A stretch of DNA of 64,000 nt, taken from Ornithodoros turicata (taxonomy: Eukaryota; Arthropoda; Arachnida; Ixodida; Argasidae). The first letter of the stretch is position 1. Every line of letters starts with the position of its first letter. Shown one piece after another: positions 54,216 to 64,000 of this stretch. Location of the stretch: positions 127,472,665 to 127,536,664 of the forward strand of contig NC_088201.1 of the NCBI RefSeq assembly GCF_037126465.1, read 5' to 3'. The position numbers were made by a program, and so were the translations under genes. The notes below the pieces were generated by a model. That model worked only from the letters and a program-made list of their open reading frames with translations. It did no database searches and had not been told where the DNA came from.

Positions 54216-54528
54216 ATGTTACACTTGTCTTTACTGTGTTAGAAAAAGGCGCAAGCTTTGGAGCGGCCGATTTTTTATAAAAATATACAGAGATGAAGGA
54301 GCGTGTGGGAAAAACAAGACTCCTATTGGTAGTATCTTCCTACAACGTTCCCGTGATAGCCGGGAACACGAATGCGATCTTCCTTCCCTTCCGCGCAAGC
54401 AAATATAATACGCACGTCGTCAGCTTGTCGTTATTGTCGGAAGAATCCAGCGGCTCCAATTCTGCTTACAGGTACAAAGCCATAACAAATACTTATACCA
54501 ATGACTAGTAAAGCGAATGAAACACAAC

Positions 54529-54790
54529 TCACACAAACAGTATACATGAAAGGAAAGACAATCCTAAAGAACACGACAGTGGCCGCGACGCTGGCAGCAG
54601 ACCACTAGCCTGCACCTGCACTCGCTTGTTCGTTTTGGAAGCGCTAATGTTGAACCCACACTTGCACTGTCTCAGTCGGCGGCACACACCCTTGGCACCA
54701 CATCGGCACTCCCCTGGACTAGTGCCGGTGGTGCAAGCCAAATCGAAGAGACCTATAACAAACACAGATACCGCAAGGCACACTCGGTAT
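54529..54790 (-). CDS. Possible small secreted Cys-rich peptide
   Basis: The minus frame has a hydrophobic N-terminal stretch CLAVSVFVIGLFDLACT, then a compact Cys core ECRCGAKGVCRRLRQCKCGF (C-x-C-x5-C-x5-C-x-C), a basic linker and a hydrophobic tail (SCSLGLSFLSCILFV). No in-frame ATG precedes the hydrophobic stretch before a stop near 54,800, so either the first codon is in another exon or it is a pseudogene. No family assigned. It lies in a metalloprotease intron on the opposite strand. Confidence 0.3.
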
Positions 54791-55184
54791 TTTTATGATA
54801 CGGAATGAGAGCTCAGGGTGTCACAGTGATCTGACGTGCTTGGATCACGTGCCCCGAATATTCTCTTTGGGTTCCTGTACCGCGACGTCGGCGATCCAAA
54901 CGGCCACCACAAGGTGAAACGAAGGGAGTGTAACGTGCACATAGGGTAGGCATTTGGTTCGCACTGAGGCTGCTTTTTAGTGGGTCGTTCTTTTGGGAGG
55001 AAAAGCTTCACGATGGGTATTTTTTTCTTTTTCTACAAACGTTTTTCAGGCCTCACGTGTTGAGCCCTCGATGCAACTCCACTCATGAGGTACACAGTGC
55101 CCTCGGAGCTAAACACATCTACAGCATCTCGAAAAACAAACATGTAAAACATCGCATGACCTCAGTTAGAGGAACCTATTATCA

Positions 55185-55970
55185 GAGATGTGTTGTAAAT
55201 ACTTTTAGTAGCTTAGCTATATAGCTACTAAGTACTGCGTCAAAGTGCAGTTTAACTACTTGTGTAACTACAACGCAGCCGCACTGGTTAAAACTGCTTT
55301 GCAAGTACTAGGATATAGTTGTTTAACTACATTTATAACTAGTCTGTTGTTTTGTGCGCGCCGTTATATCTATGATAGCTTAAGCGTAGAAGAAAAACGG
55401 AAGCTAGGAGACACTGAGCTCCAACATTCGGAACAATCATCGTACAGCACGCGCCCCACCGTACAATATTGGTGTAATGATGTCATGCAATGATACAGAA
55501 ACGGCCTGTGGTCTGATGACGGAGGGGGCGTAAGCTTTCTGAATGCGCTGTGTGTGTCGATCGTTATGTACCCTGGTTAACACAAAAGACGTATTTTCTG
55601 CTTACGTGCGTTTGGAACATAAGATGATGCCAGTGCGCTCTGTGCAGTGGGTACTGTCTTTATTGCAATGCTTCGGCATGCTTTGCTTGAAAGTATCTGC
55701 ATGCGTGTGAGGCGCAAGATGAAAAAAATCTTAGAGTTGTCGTTAACAACCACGAATAAAGTTGCCCGTGAAATACACGGAACACTAGTGAAAAATGCGA
55801 AATAGTTGTAGCCCGCTGTAACCTAACTACTGTTACTGTAGTTAACTACAAAAATACATTGAACAAGTAGTTGTAGCTACCATTTTTGTAAGTTGTTTCT
55901 AACTATTTTTAACTACCATGCAGTAGTTTAACTACAACTAGTTAACTACTGCACATACCGGCCTAATATT
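55185..55970. repeat. GTAGTTAACTAC-rich degenerate repeat element
   Basis: Both ends are dense in short palindromes such as GTAGTTAACTAC, TAGCTATATAGCTA and ACTAGTTAACTA (55,200-55,350 and 55,815-55,960), with unrelated DNA between. The two ends can pair with each other, giving an inverted-repeat layout. Similar strings occur near 56,390-56,470 and 58,345-58,390. The ORF at 55,245-55,493 falls in it and is not supported. Exon 4 of the metalloprotease starts 37 bp further on. Confidence 0.55.
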
Positions 55971-56006
55971 GTGCAACAGTGGAGTATTTTGACTTATTTA
56001 TTCCAG

Positions 56007-56051
56007 CAACCGAACTTCGTCCAGAATGGAGAAGTCTGCCAATAAAAGCTC
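56007..56051 (+). CDS. Metalloprotease linker exon 4 (45 bp)
   Basis: The acceptor TTATTCCAG|CAACC and donor AAAGCTC|GTAAGT give an exon with phase 1 in and out, exactly compatible with exons 3 and 5. It encodes TELRPEWRSLPIK, a polar, proline-containing linker at the propeptide/catalytic boundary. I chose it because its phases fit and strong splice signals flank it; the sequence alone is too short to identify. Confidence 0.65.
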
Positions 56052-56120
56052 GTAAGTTTTCTTTATATCGTCGTACTTACTTCGTTTGGTGAGCTTTGCC
56101 TTATTTGACCGCTGGTGCAG

Positions 56121-56248
56121 GTGAGGAGAGCCAGCTTCAGTTTCCATCTGCAATCTACCCGAGCATGTACGTTGTGTCTGACTACCACCACTCGGGGAAT
56201 GTGACGCTAGTGCAACTCCTTCGCTACATTGCTATCTTCTATGCAAGC
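56121..56248 (+). CDS. Metalloprotease catalytic-domain start, exon 5
   Basis: The acceptor CGCTGGTGCAG|GTGAG and donor ATGCAAGC|GTAAGA give an exon entering in phase 1 and leaving in phase 0. It encodes EESQLQFPSAIYPSMYVVSD, then YHHSGNVTLVQLLRYIAIFY. The 'IYPxxxVVxDxxHxxxx....RYxxxFxxx' pattern is the first strand and helix of the reprolysin (M12B) catalytic domain. The zinc-binding HExxHxxGxxH exon and the Cys-rich tail are not seen in the remaining 7.7 kb, so the gene probably continues past the window. Confidence 0.82.
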
Positions 56249-56489
56249 GTAAGAAACGGTGTTTTACTTTCCGCTGGGACGAATAACTCGATGTGAACCT
56301 CGCACTTGAGCCACTTCAATAATATGCTTCCGGTTTTGATACAAGGGTAAATCATTGCACCTACTTAACCCACGAATCAGTGATGGGAGCTAGCTACTTC
56401 CGAAGCAGATAAACTATGCATATTATTAAGCGCAAACTTAGAAAGTAGAAGCTACCAGCTAAACCGATCTTTTATTAAAAGAAACTACT

Positions 56490-56600
56490 GGCCTGTATGG
56501 TTGAGTTGCTCGCGCGTCCGGTTACAGACATCGTGATTGGAGGGTCGATCTCAGTCGAGGACTGCCGCTTTACTCCCCGCTCATCACCTATATAATAACG
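56490..56600 (+). mobile_element. Possible tRNA-derived SINE relic
   Basis: TATGGTTGAGTTGCTCGCGC and GGAGGGTCGATCTCAGTCG resemble degenerate Pol III A and B boxes at tRNA-like spacing, with CGTCCGGTTACAGAC between. It does not fold as a full tRNA cloverleaf. Weak case. Confidence 0.3.
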
Positions 56601-56904
56601 CCGAAAATCGCACGAGAAAAAGTCGAGTAGTTTCTTTGCAATTTGAGTTAATGCATAGCTAGAGCAGGAGATTAAGAGTACTCCGGAATTTCCTCTCTTG
56701 GAATCAGAGAAACGTCACTTAGGTAAGGCCAACCAGGACAGCCCTGTGGCGCGGACACGTCCAATCAGTGAGCAGCCGGGGTGCTTTTGGCGACGGGCGG
56801 GTGGGTGGGACGGCGTTTGCAGGTCGCGGAGAGGCTGTGCAGGGTGATCGGCTTGTGGATGTCACTTCTGGGTTAATTCCTGTCACCTCGATTATTACCG
56901 TATT

Positions 56905-58250
56905 CCCAGTAAACCATTTACATCCAGGCAATATCTATGTGATATCTCATTCTGGATATTTGGATGTCTGCTGGAGATTCGTGAGGATTCAACTTACATC
57001 TACAGGACGTCCGTGAGATATGCATTTTAACCCTCCTTTGTCATCCCAGATATGTCCCCGCAAGGTATTTTAGTGGATATCTGGACACAGATTAGACGTC
57101 ACAAATAGTTCCGACATAAAATTAAATATGAACTTGCGCTTACTTTTAGTTTAATACATATCTGAGATGACGACGCCACACTGATATAAACGGAAAGTAC
57201 ATATTTATTACCAAACATATTATATATGTTAATTATTACATGTTTGTCATCATTTGCGTGCTTGTTGAATAAAAACTTCGAACAACAACAACAACAGGGG
57301 AAAAAAATCCAGGAGCTGTAATGTGTCCCGCCAGCGTTCGGCCACACTCCGACACACGGTCCACCACCGCGTAGGCCGACTTCAAGGGAGAGCAGAGCAT
57401 TCACAATAGTCTCTGTTGACAAAATGGCCCGAGCATATACTGAAATACATGTTGTTGGGGCACATTCGTTAAGTGTATTGGGCCGTGATACATTTGTAAT
57501 GGTGAGGGGGTTCTTCTTGCCAATTAACCCGTGTATCTGCAGAGTCAAGGTATAACCAATACCGTCTCTAACATTCCTTCCTGTCAACTACTGTGTGTTT
57601 AATTCAAGCTATTGTCTATAATGTGGTTAGCTGCTGAGTGGAGCTGTAAAAGTGATCGAATTCCACCGTTGCTTGACGAGCGTTACGCATAGATAAATAC
57701 TTTCACGGTTAGCTATTTTACTTGTTTTCTCATATCCAGTTAGCGTTTACAGAAGTGTTTGCTTGCTTTCAGCACAACAAAAATGTGGCTGTCGGAACAA
57801 GATGTCATAAACTTCACATTTATCCGTATATCTCCAGGCGACGTCCTGGCGACGTTCATGTGGCTTTCATCCAGTGTCCACTTGGGGGGGGGGGTATATT
57901 TATTAGACGAAAAGGGAAAAAAAAACGGGGGAAAGGTCAGCAAAACGAGACGCCGGCTTACTGTTCCAGAAATAAATAAAGAAAGAAAATTAAGAAATAA
58001 TAAATAAATAAAACGAAAAGATGGATCTTCCATGGATATCCCAGGGATCTCCAGGCTGCTTTGTCCAGTCAAATATCCAAAGCGCGATATCCTGCAGATG
58101 TACCTAGGACATCTATCGTATCATATACTGGGTAAAACCGAAACGCGAATGTCGTTCTGAGATATCCAGTAGATATCGCACGGTTGTCCAGATATTCGGG
58201 ACGTTCGCGACCGTGTAGGGATGTCCTATGGATATGAATGTTTTACTGGG
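56905..58250. mobile_element. Element with TIR CCCAGTAAA(A)CATT, subterminal GATATC repeats
   Basis: The left CCCAGTAAACCATTTACATC and the reverse complement of the right CCCAGTAAAACATTCATATC agree over about 20 bp. Both subterminal regions (56,930-57,090 and 58,020-58,240) carry many degenerate GGATATCTGGA / TCCAGATATCC motifs. The 900-bp interior has T-rich and A-rich ORFs (57,099-57,587 and others) with no transposase motif, an ACAACAACAAC run at 57,282, and a G-run at 57,885. The superfamily is unknown. Confidence 0.65.
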
Positions 58251-59089
58251 CTGGTCCCATACACCCATAATCACGTTCACGGATGCGATAGTCACTTTAA
58301 TATTTCCTTACTGGTTCGCTGGATGTCGCACCTTTATACGTAGAAAGTAAATTAGCTAGTAGTTCAACAAGTTGTTCAACTACTGCTCATCATTGCCGCG
58401 GATATAAATCCCAACTGAGCTCCATCCATGACGCAAACGCAGACGCGAAAGTCAGGTTTTTCAGTCACCGTAATATAACCAATGGGTGACCGTAATAATA
58501 ACTACGTTTGAATGGTGCCAACGCATTCGTATCCTGGACGATTAACTGATTAATTCTTGACGCATTGAATGAGTATGGTCATGCGTTGAAAGAGTAACCA
58601 TTGCTTTTGTGCTCGACACGCATATAATCTGATTTTGAGACGCTATTTTCCATTGCGTTTTTTCCCTTTGCATTTAACGGAGAACCTCTAGCTGAATTCC
58701 AAACAATTCATCGACCTTGCTTTCACATGCGCTAAAGGGCTAGCTGCCTTTGGGTAGGTTTCCAATGAGGCACCTTTCGTCTCACCATTGCACACATGCT
58801 CTGGGCCTTCTTCTCAATTATGCCTCGCAGTTTCGTATAGGATCGAGATAGGACAGGACTGCTTTGATCTGTTTTCATGTATGGCGTTCGTCTTGCAATG
58901 AACCGGCAGCATGCCGCGCAGGTACATCGTAAATAGGTCACGATCAGTTCATTAGGATTGGCACCTCTTGGATTCGGCTAATACTGTGTACGTTGCTAGT
59001 TGCTAGTTCGCGGATAGTGGATGATGATGATAATAGTGGAGGTGGGAAGTGCGGGTCGAATTACCTGAAAATGTCACTACGGGTACGTT

Positions 59090-59308
59090 CCATTTTCTGT
59101 TTTTTTTCAGTCAATATGGGGTGTACGCGGGCAATATGGAGCCCATATCGCCAGGATTTTCCCAATATTCACTCAAAGTGGGCAATATGAGGCCCATATT
59201 GCCCATTTTCAGTCGATATGGGGAAAATCTTGGCGAAACGGGTCCCATATTGGACCCGTATCGCCACTGACCAGCCAATATGGGTCCAATATTGTGTGCT
59301 GCTTGGGT
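59090..59308. repeat. Quasi-palindromic CAATATGGGCC repeat ending GCTGCTTGGG
   Basis: Units such as GGGCAATATGAGGCCCATAT, CCAATATTCAC and GACCAGCCAATATGGGTCC alternate in both orientations. The right end TGTGCTGCTTGGG is the terminus of the 8,809-8,961 MITE family, so this looks like a 5'-truncated member with a different interior. It is non-coding. Confidence 0.6.
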
Positions 59309-60415
59309 ATCTATATTTAGAAGTGTTAAGTGTTCCCTTTCGTTTCTTTTGAATAAAAGCTACAGTGTACCTCTTAAAATATCACGGTTACCTTGATGTT
59401 TAAGGTACGGTACCTTATAGAAACGTAACTCTTATGCAGAGGCTTCCTTGTAGCCTGAGGGAATTATCATCTTTACCTTTCTGTTAAGGTTACTGTTCCC
59501 TTGAATTCTGTACCCTCTGCTTAGAGGCTCTATCGTAAAGTGCAGCTCCGCTGCTGTTCCGAAAGTATGAAGACGTTGTGATATTCAGAACCGTGGTCCC
59601 AACTTCATTCATAAACGCACATTGCTTTCCAAATTTCCATACTCCTTCGTGAGAAATTTGAGAAAAACTACCGGGCGGCGGTTCCACTTGTGACGTCATA
59701 CTTGGAACTGCGCGGATTGGATAGCCACACCTAGCCAGCTCTGCCTGGCAACCAGTTTGTGTTTACACTTTGTCATGGCCGCTGTATCGTGCTGAAATAG
59801 CTGTCACGAGCTATCGGGGACCACCGCACCATTTTACCATGTTTCTTATAAGGAATACTTCGTCTTCGAGCACGTTCTCGTTCTCAATAGCTTTGGTGGT
59901 GCTTTCTGCACGCGCAGAAAGTCCGCGCATAGTGCGCTGCCAAAGCTATTGAGAATGCGTAAGTGTACGTCACACGTTAGGTGTTAGGTCTTGTTGGTAG
60001 CATGAAGCACAGTGCGGGCACAGAATGTCCGCTCACGACGGCCGTCGTTGCACAACGAGGCCATCCTGTAAGGCTTGTTAAAGAAGACCGGCAAAACTAT
60101 CTTTGAGGCTATTAACGACAGCAATTATCACGGAACACACCCAAAACATTCACCTTCGCCCATAGATCTCCGCCATCGCATCGACGATTTGGCGCTAGCC
60201 AAGCCACGAGCGCGGCTAAGCCAGGACGAAGCCGGGATTGGTCAGGGTTTGCCGACCACAGGGCCGCCGTGCCAGGGAAATTTAAAAAAATGTTTTCTTA
60301 AAAACTACAAACAAATGGGTGAAATTTTTTCACATGTATGCTCCCTGTGCGGAAACGAACGCACAGCCCAAGCATGGCTCCATTCTGTCGCAGTCAAAAT
60401 CGGCGGAGCTGAGCT
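59309..60415. other. Mostly unassigned, with a compound hairpin
   Basis: At 59,880-59,955 TTCTCAATAGCTTTGG and CCAAAGCTATTGAGAA pair exactly, enclosing an inner CTTTCTGCACGCGCAGAAAG hairpin. Degenerate GGTTAC / AGAGG strings at 59,370-59,520 resemble those at 62,590-62,800. ORFs at 59,490-59,952 and 60,075-60,419 have no recognisable domain. Confidence 0.4.
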
Positions 60416-61225
60416 TTAAAGGGATGGTCTCGTACAGCCGGGGCGATTCCGAAAGTTTGTCAAAACTATCTTCACGAGCGCTGTACATATACAACCGTGA
60501 AAGTTTCATTGAGAATAACCAAGTCGTTTTCGATGAATTTGTCGAAATGTGCCGTAATACCAGACCACGGAACATGCACTTCACTCACATGCAACGTCAC
60601 GCTCGACGTCGGCCTGAGGGTGCGTTGCCCTTGCCATAGAAATTGGAAACTGCGGAGGACCTTGGGTTGAGTCATCCCTTTTGCTCTAGTAGAAACGGGG
60701 ACACTCAGACTGTATATACCCCACGGGAGAATGTAATTTTTGGTCGGAGCTGTAATGCGACCGCACGCGGGTTGATGGCGACTTCACATTTGTGATTGTG
60801 GGTGGGGTTGTGTTGTCTTGCGACTTTTAGCTTGTCTCTGAGGATTAACATAGTTGTTTTAAACCACCATGTGGGCCACTTCTTAGAATGTACGTTTTCT
60901 GCATGAGAACTGAATGAAAATGTGCGAGAGTTGCCGCGGTCCCCACTCACTTCTGAAAGTCGTCTGCTCACGCCGGTCCACTAGCGAGTGCAAAAGCAGA
61001 CGATTTCTGTATCCTATGACGGACTTTCCCGCAGGACGACGTTACCGTTCTTATTGTTGCCAACACAGATCGCGGCATCTTCTGCAATATTCATCAATTT
61101 AATTCGGTTATTTAATAACCTTGAAGTGCTTTGTCGGGTAAATTTGCAGCATACCATTTTCAACAAAGAGCGATCGAATGGTATACTTTATCAGAGGGGC
61201 AGGGAGTACGAAATCGTCCCTTTAA
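60416..61225. mobile_element. TTAA-flanked MITE, TIR AGGGATGGTCTCGTAC
   Basis: TTAA at 60,416-60,419 and 61,222-61,225 flanks left AGGGATGGTCTCGTAC and right GTACGAAATCGTCCCT, inverted with two or three mismatches. A TTAA target is the piggyBac preference. Another inverted pair lies inside (TAACCTTG...). ORFs at 60,319-60,675 cross the left boundary and are not genes. Confidence 0.78.
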
Positions 61226-61324
61226 GGCAGTATATTCCTGTTACCTTTGTCGCGAAGTCATGTCACGACAATAAAGGAAACGAAGGCAACAACCACTTAA
61301 CTGCGTAAGGGCCGGATCTCAACT

Positions 61325-61765
61325 AACGAATTATTGCATGAACAGTCAGCACGGGCACCCACGCAGGAGGACAGGAACACGAGAGCGGTTGTCTCAGCCG
61401 TGATATCCTTGATAGGTACCGCTTCAGGCCACCGGGTGTACCTGTCAATGCAGGTGAAGAGTTAGGCGTAGTCGGCAGATGGAGGAAGAGGACCCACCAG
61501 ATCTAAGTGTACATGGCGGAAGCGGGCATCAAGGGTGAGAAAGGGCATCGATGGGGTTGTCGTTGGGCGCTGGATCTTGGAACGCTGACAGGCCAAACAA
61601 TTCCGAGCTCACTGGCGGATGTCCCGATTCATGGACAGCCAGACGAAGCGGGTGCCAATGAGCCTCTGCGTCGACTTGATGCCGGGGTGATGCAGAGAGT
61701 GGTAGCGGTTGAAGATGTGGCGACGGAAGTCGTGAAGAACCAGAGGACGCAGGTGCCGCTACACC
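61325..61765 (-). pseudogene. Ty3-like integrase relic
   Basis: Minus strand from 61,765: LRPLVLHDFRRHIFNRYHSL, HHPGIKSTQRLIGTRFVWLS, RNCLACQRSKIQRPT (the H2C2 zinc finger), then HVHLDLVGPLPPSADYA (first catalytic Asp region), [20 protein letters not shown] (second Asp) and [19 protein letters not shown] stop sits after DIRQ and another after SADYA. It is a fragment only, with no LTR or RT adjoining. The integrase belongs to the same general class as the gag relic at 35-36 kb, but nothing shows they are one family. Confidence 0.82.
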
Positions 61766-61778
61766 TTTATGTTATAAA

Positions 61779-61997
61779 TACAGTGCCTGACAAAAGTTTA
61801 CGGGACGCGAGACCGGCGTACTTTTTCTTCAGCGTGACACTGCCGCCGCGGACACGTGAGGACAAGTGGAAAGCAGAAGCAGTAACGGGTTGTTCTTCTG
61901 TTTTTTGCACTCCTCCTGTCGTGTCGACAGCCACAGTATCACGCTGAAGAAAAATTACGCCGACCTCGTGTCCCGTAATCCTATGTCGGGCACCGTA
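61779..61997. mobile_element. TA-flanked MITE, TIR CAGTGCCTGACAAAAGTTTAC
   Basis: It is flanked by TA. Left CAGTGCCTGACAAAAGTTTA...CGGGAC and right GTCCCGTAATC..ATGTCGGGCACCG are inverted, with GCGTACTTTTTCTTCAGCGTGA / TCACGCTGAAGAAAAATTAC inward. The CAGTG tip plus TA target is typical of Tc1/mariner relatives. It lies 14 bp from the integrase relic, whose upstream part it may have displaced. Confidence 0.82.
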
Positions 61998-63735
61998 CCT
62001 CGATTTCTGGAACCAGGTTGCTATTAAATGCCTGTCAAAAAGACTGATCTGTGAGTCTGATGCGATTAAGGCCTTTAGTTACTCACAAAAGGACTAACTA
62101 TAAGAGCCAGTCACATCCTTCTCAGACATCAGCGTTTGTGACTGGCTTTCAATAGCGCCCTGTATACCGTGGTGATAACGTTGGTGTCAGTGCAAACAGA
62201 CCACGCAAGAAATGACAAGCAGTAATTTTTTCGTTACATACATTTACAACCATTATTCGGTACAAAATCCAGTTGCACATGTTTGTTACGCATTTGTACC
62301 ACCGCACCGTAAACTTTTCGCTTACAGTTGCACCAGAAAGAAATTATTTGCGGATGACACTTTGGCGCCCGTGTTTTCAATTCAGCTTGTCGGTAAATAA
62401 TTCACTTTTAACGCATTAATTCAATAAAAAAATTCAACAGTCAGAAACATTCATGGCGCGAGGGAAGAAGCCCTAGGTCTATTAATATCATCGTTAAATC
62501 TGCCTCATTTTGGGATCTAGTCAAGTGATGGCAAAATCGTTACGCTGCAAAATCTCTAGAACGGAATCTTCTAGAATTTCTAGAAGTACACTCTTAACTC
62601 GGAACCCTTTATAGTAACTTTTAGCAATGTGTAACCTTTATATAGACGTAGATTTCAAAATATCGTAGAGGTTACACGTCCGATACCTCTATTTAGAGGT
62701 TAAACACGACTTGTAACGTGACACTGTAGGAACAATAGAGGTTACTTCAGAGTTCAACGGAAATCCAATCGTCGTAAGTTAAAAATGTGCCCTTTATGGG
62801 AACGTTGTAACTTCTAAACGAATTCCGTGTTTGAATTTCCTTCGTTTGTTTTTCTTGTTTGTTTGCAAGGTAGCCTGCATAAAAGGTACTCCTCAAAAGT
62901 CACTATGTTCTCGTTCAAGCCGCACATTCAATCATTAAGTACGAGAGCTTCGGATCAGTGCGCGTTACGTTATTGTGTCTCTGCGTCTGTAAAGCTGCGG
63001 TTCGTGTTCAGAATTGTGAATGTCAAGAAAGCACAACGTTGAAGTGATGCAACTTTATCAGGGTATTTCTACGGTATGTTCACTACAAAGTTTACATAGT
63101 TACGTTTTTGCTGGAACAGTCTAGGAACACTAATCGTAGCACAGTCCATCTCTTCAACACGGTTCAACGGTTGAACACAGTGCATATGTGTGTGTGTTAC
63201 GTCCGTGATTTGCGTAGTCCTTTGTCATCCTTGTGTTTTACTTCTTTGTGTGCTTGTGATTAACCATAGCCGCGTCGCTGATTCTGAGATATCAGAGAGG
63301 AATAGAAATGTACACAACTTCTTTACTTCTTAGAGCGTACAGTGAATTTCACTGAAACTCACCTTAAGCAATTTTCAAGCTCATAGATTATATCGAGTTA
63401 TATATCTCCAATGTACGATATTAAAACGTAGTTCTCCTTTTCCATTTTGACTTGTCGTTTGCTCTCTTGCTATTTCCTTTCGCTGTCTTCCGAACGTTAC
63501 TTTACTTACTGTTTTCCTTTTTTCTTTTCTTTTTTTTTATCGAGCACCTCTATGTCTGTTCTTCCTCCTGCGACTAACGCGCTGTTAAGCGTTGCTTTTA
63601 CGCGGCATGAGGGAACACGTTCGTTGTGCATATGTGCGCGCTGTTATTGTGCCTCTTCATGCGTCAATGAAATTGTTCGCTTAAACACTACATCCTCCTC
63701 CCCCTTTTCACAGACAATTGAACAAAGGTACAGCC
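61998..63735. other. No gene recognised; hairpin at 62,100
   Basis: At about 62,100-62,152 GAGCCAGTCACA and TGTGACTGGCTTTC pair. At 62,590-62,830 there are degenerate GAGGTTAC-type strings like those at 59.4 kb. Right of 63,060 the DNA is AT-rich with a T-run at 63,520-63,540. ORFs at 62,827-63,042 and 63,447-63,743 lack motifs. Confidence 0.4.
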
Positions 63736-63776
63736 TCCACTAAGTCGACATTCCTACCGATTTCAGAAAGTGCCGA

Positions 63777-63921
63777 GTGCCTTCCGGGTCAATGCTCGCA
63801 GTAACGGCGTTTATGATTTTCAGTTTCGTCTCTCTCAGACATGTATTCGGGGCAGTCGTATTTATCTTCTGTGCACCTTCCACGGCGAGCACGGCACACG
63901 TCCGTGGTTGAGAACGGCATG
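63777..63921 (-). CDS. Possible exon of a small Cys-rich protein, right edge
   Basis: On the minus strand an excellent acceptor (TTGCTTTTTCAG|GC, with CACTAAAC-like branch upstream) begins an exon at 63,921. About 65 bp earlier CCAAAG|GTAAAC looks like the donor of the previous exon, whose coding lies at the window edge. One frame gives VCRARRGRCTEDKYDCPEY then a HKRRYCEH end (four Cys) and a stop at about 63,791. Another open frame runs to 63,740 (KIINAVTASIDPEGTRHFLK). Which frame is used cannot be decided without the missing exon. No family assigned. Confidence 0.35.
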
Positions 63922-64000
63922 ATGCCTGAAAAAGCAATTTCAGCGTTTAGTGACATGCAAAACGTGCTGAGTATTGAAACAGTTTACCTTTGGCACATCA

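Noticed and set aside
60075..60639. Plus-strand ORFs of 106-114 codons
   Set aside because: They straddle the left end of the TTAA-flanked MITE and share no known domain.
56250..63735. Remaining metalloprotease exons with the HExxH zinc site
   Set aside because: I searched the plus strand for a phase-0 exon and the zinc motif and saw none; it probably lies beyond the window.

Overview
This is a eukaryotic, animal nuclear window, almost certainly from a tick (probably a hard tick). There are no bacterial operons, rRNA or intact tRNA genes. Three things point to a tick: five phase-compatible exons of a reprolysin-type (M12B) metalloprotease of the kind expanded in tick salivary glands; several Penelope-like elements (PLEs); and dense short inverted-repeat elements and tRNA-derived SINEs of types I associate with ixodid genomes. 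Genus cannot be settled by eye. Repeat statements come from reading the sequence against itself; no database was searched.

Layout. 0-4 kb: degenerate tandem repeats and unassigned DNA. 4.4-5.0 kb: a Myb/SANT-like ORF cut by a 5'-truncated LINE with an exact 12-bp target duplication. 5.5-10.4 kb: two minus-strand PLEs and MITEs. 12.8-16 kb: two arrays of quasi-palindromic GGATCC-containing motifs around an unrecognised region. 16.5-18.3 kb: a plus-strand PLE with a 5' inverted duplication, then a separate hammerhead motif. 20.8-28.7 kb: LINE fragments, foldback elements, and a duplicated segment shared with 8.3-9.2 kb. 30.5-56.3 kb: the metalloprotease. Its third intron-separated gap (31.9-51.2 kb) holds a LINE, a Helentron-like helicase/endonuclease, a Ty3-like gag with a SINE inside it, a PLE split by a hAT element that itself contains three inverted-repeat elements, another LINE, a SINE and a tandem array. 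The next intron holds a nearly full-length hAT transposase gene with one frameshift. 56.3-64 kb: more MITEs, a Ty3-like integrase relic, and a possible small cysteine-rich gene on the minus strand at the right edge.

The most interesting signal is a set of hammerhead-ribozyme-like motifs. Motifs with the CUGANGA / stem II / GAAA order, a very short palindromic stem III and a pairing stem I occur in the terminal regions of the PLEs (9.26, 17.81, 18.22, 37.52 kb, with a relic at 47.43 kb), and one sits in a foldback element at 39.27 kb. A tandem array of about 235-bp units at 43.3-44.4 kb carries one such motif per unit, a layout like the small non-autonomous 'retrozyme' elements. That array lies inside a larger inverted-repeat element within the metalloprotease intron.

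Most ORFs longer than 60 codons here are chance or repeat-derived. Only the metalloprotease exons look like an active host gene; the rest is transposon debris or unassigned.
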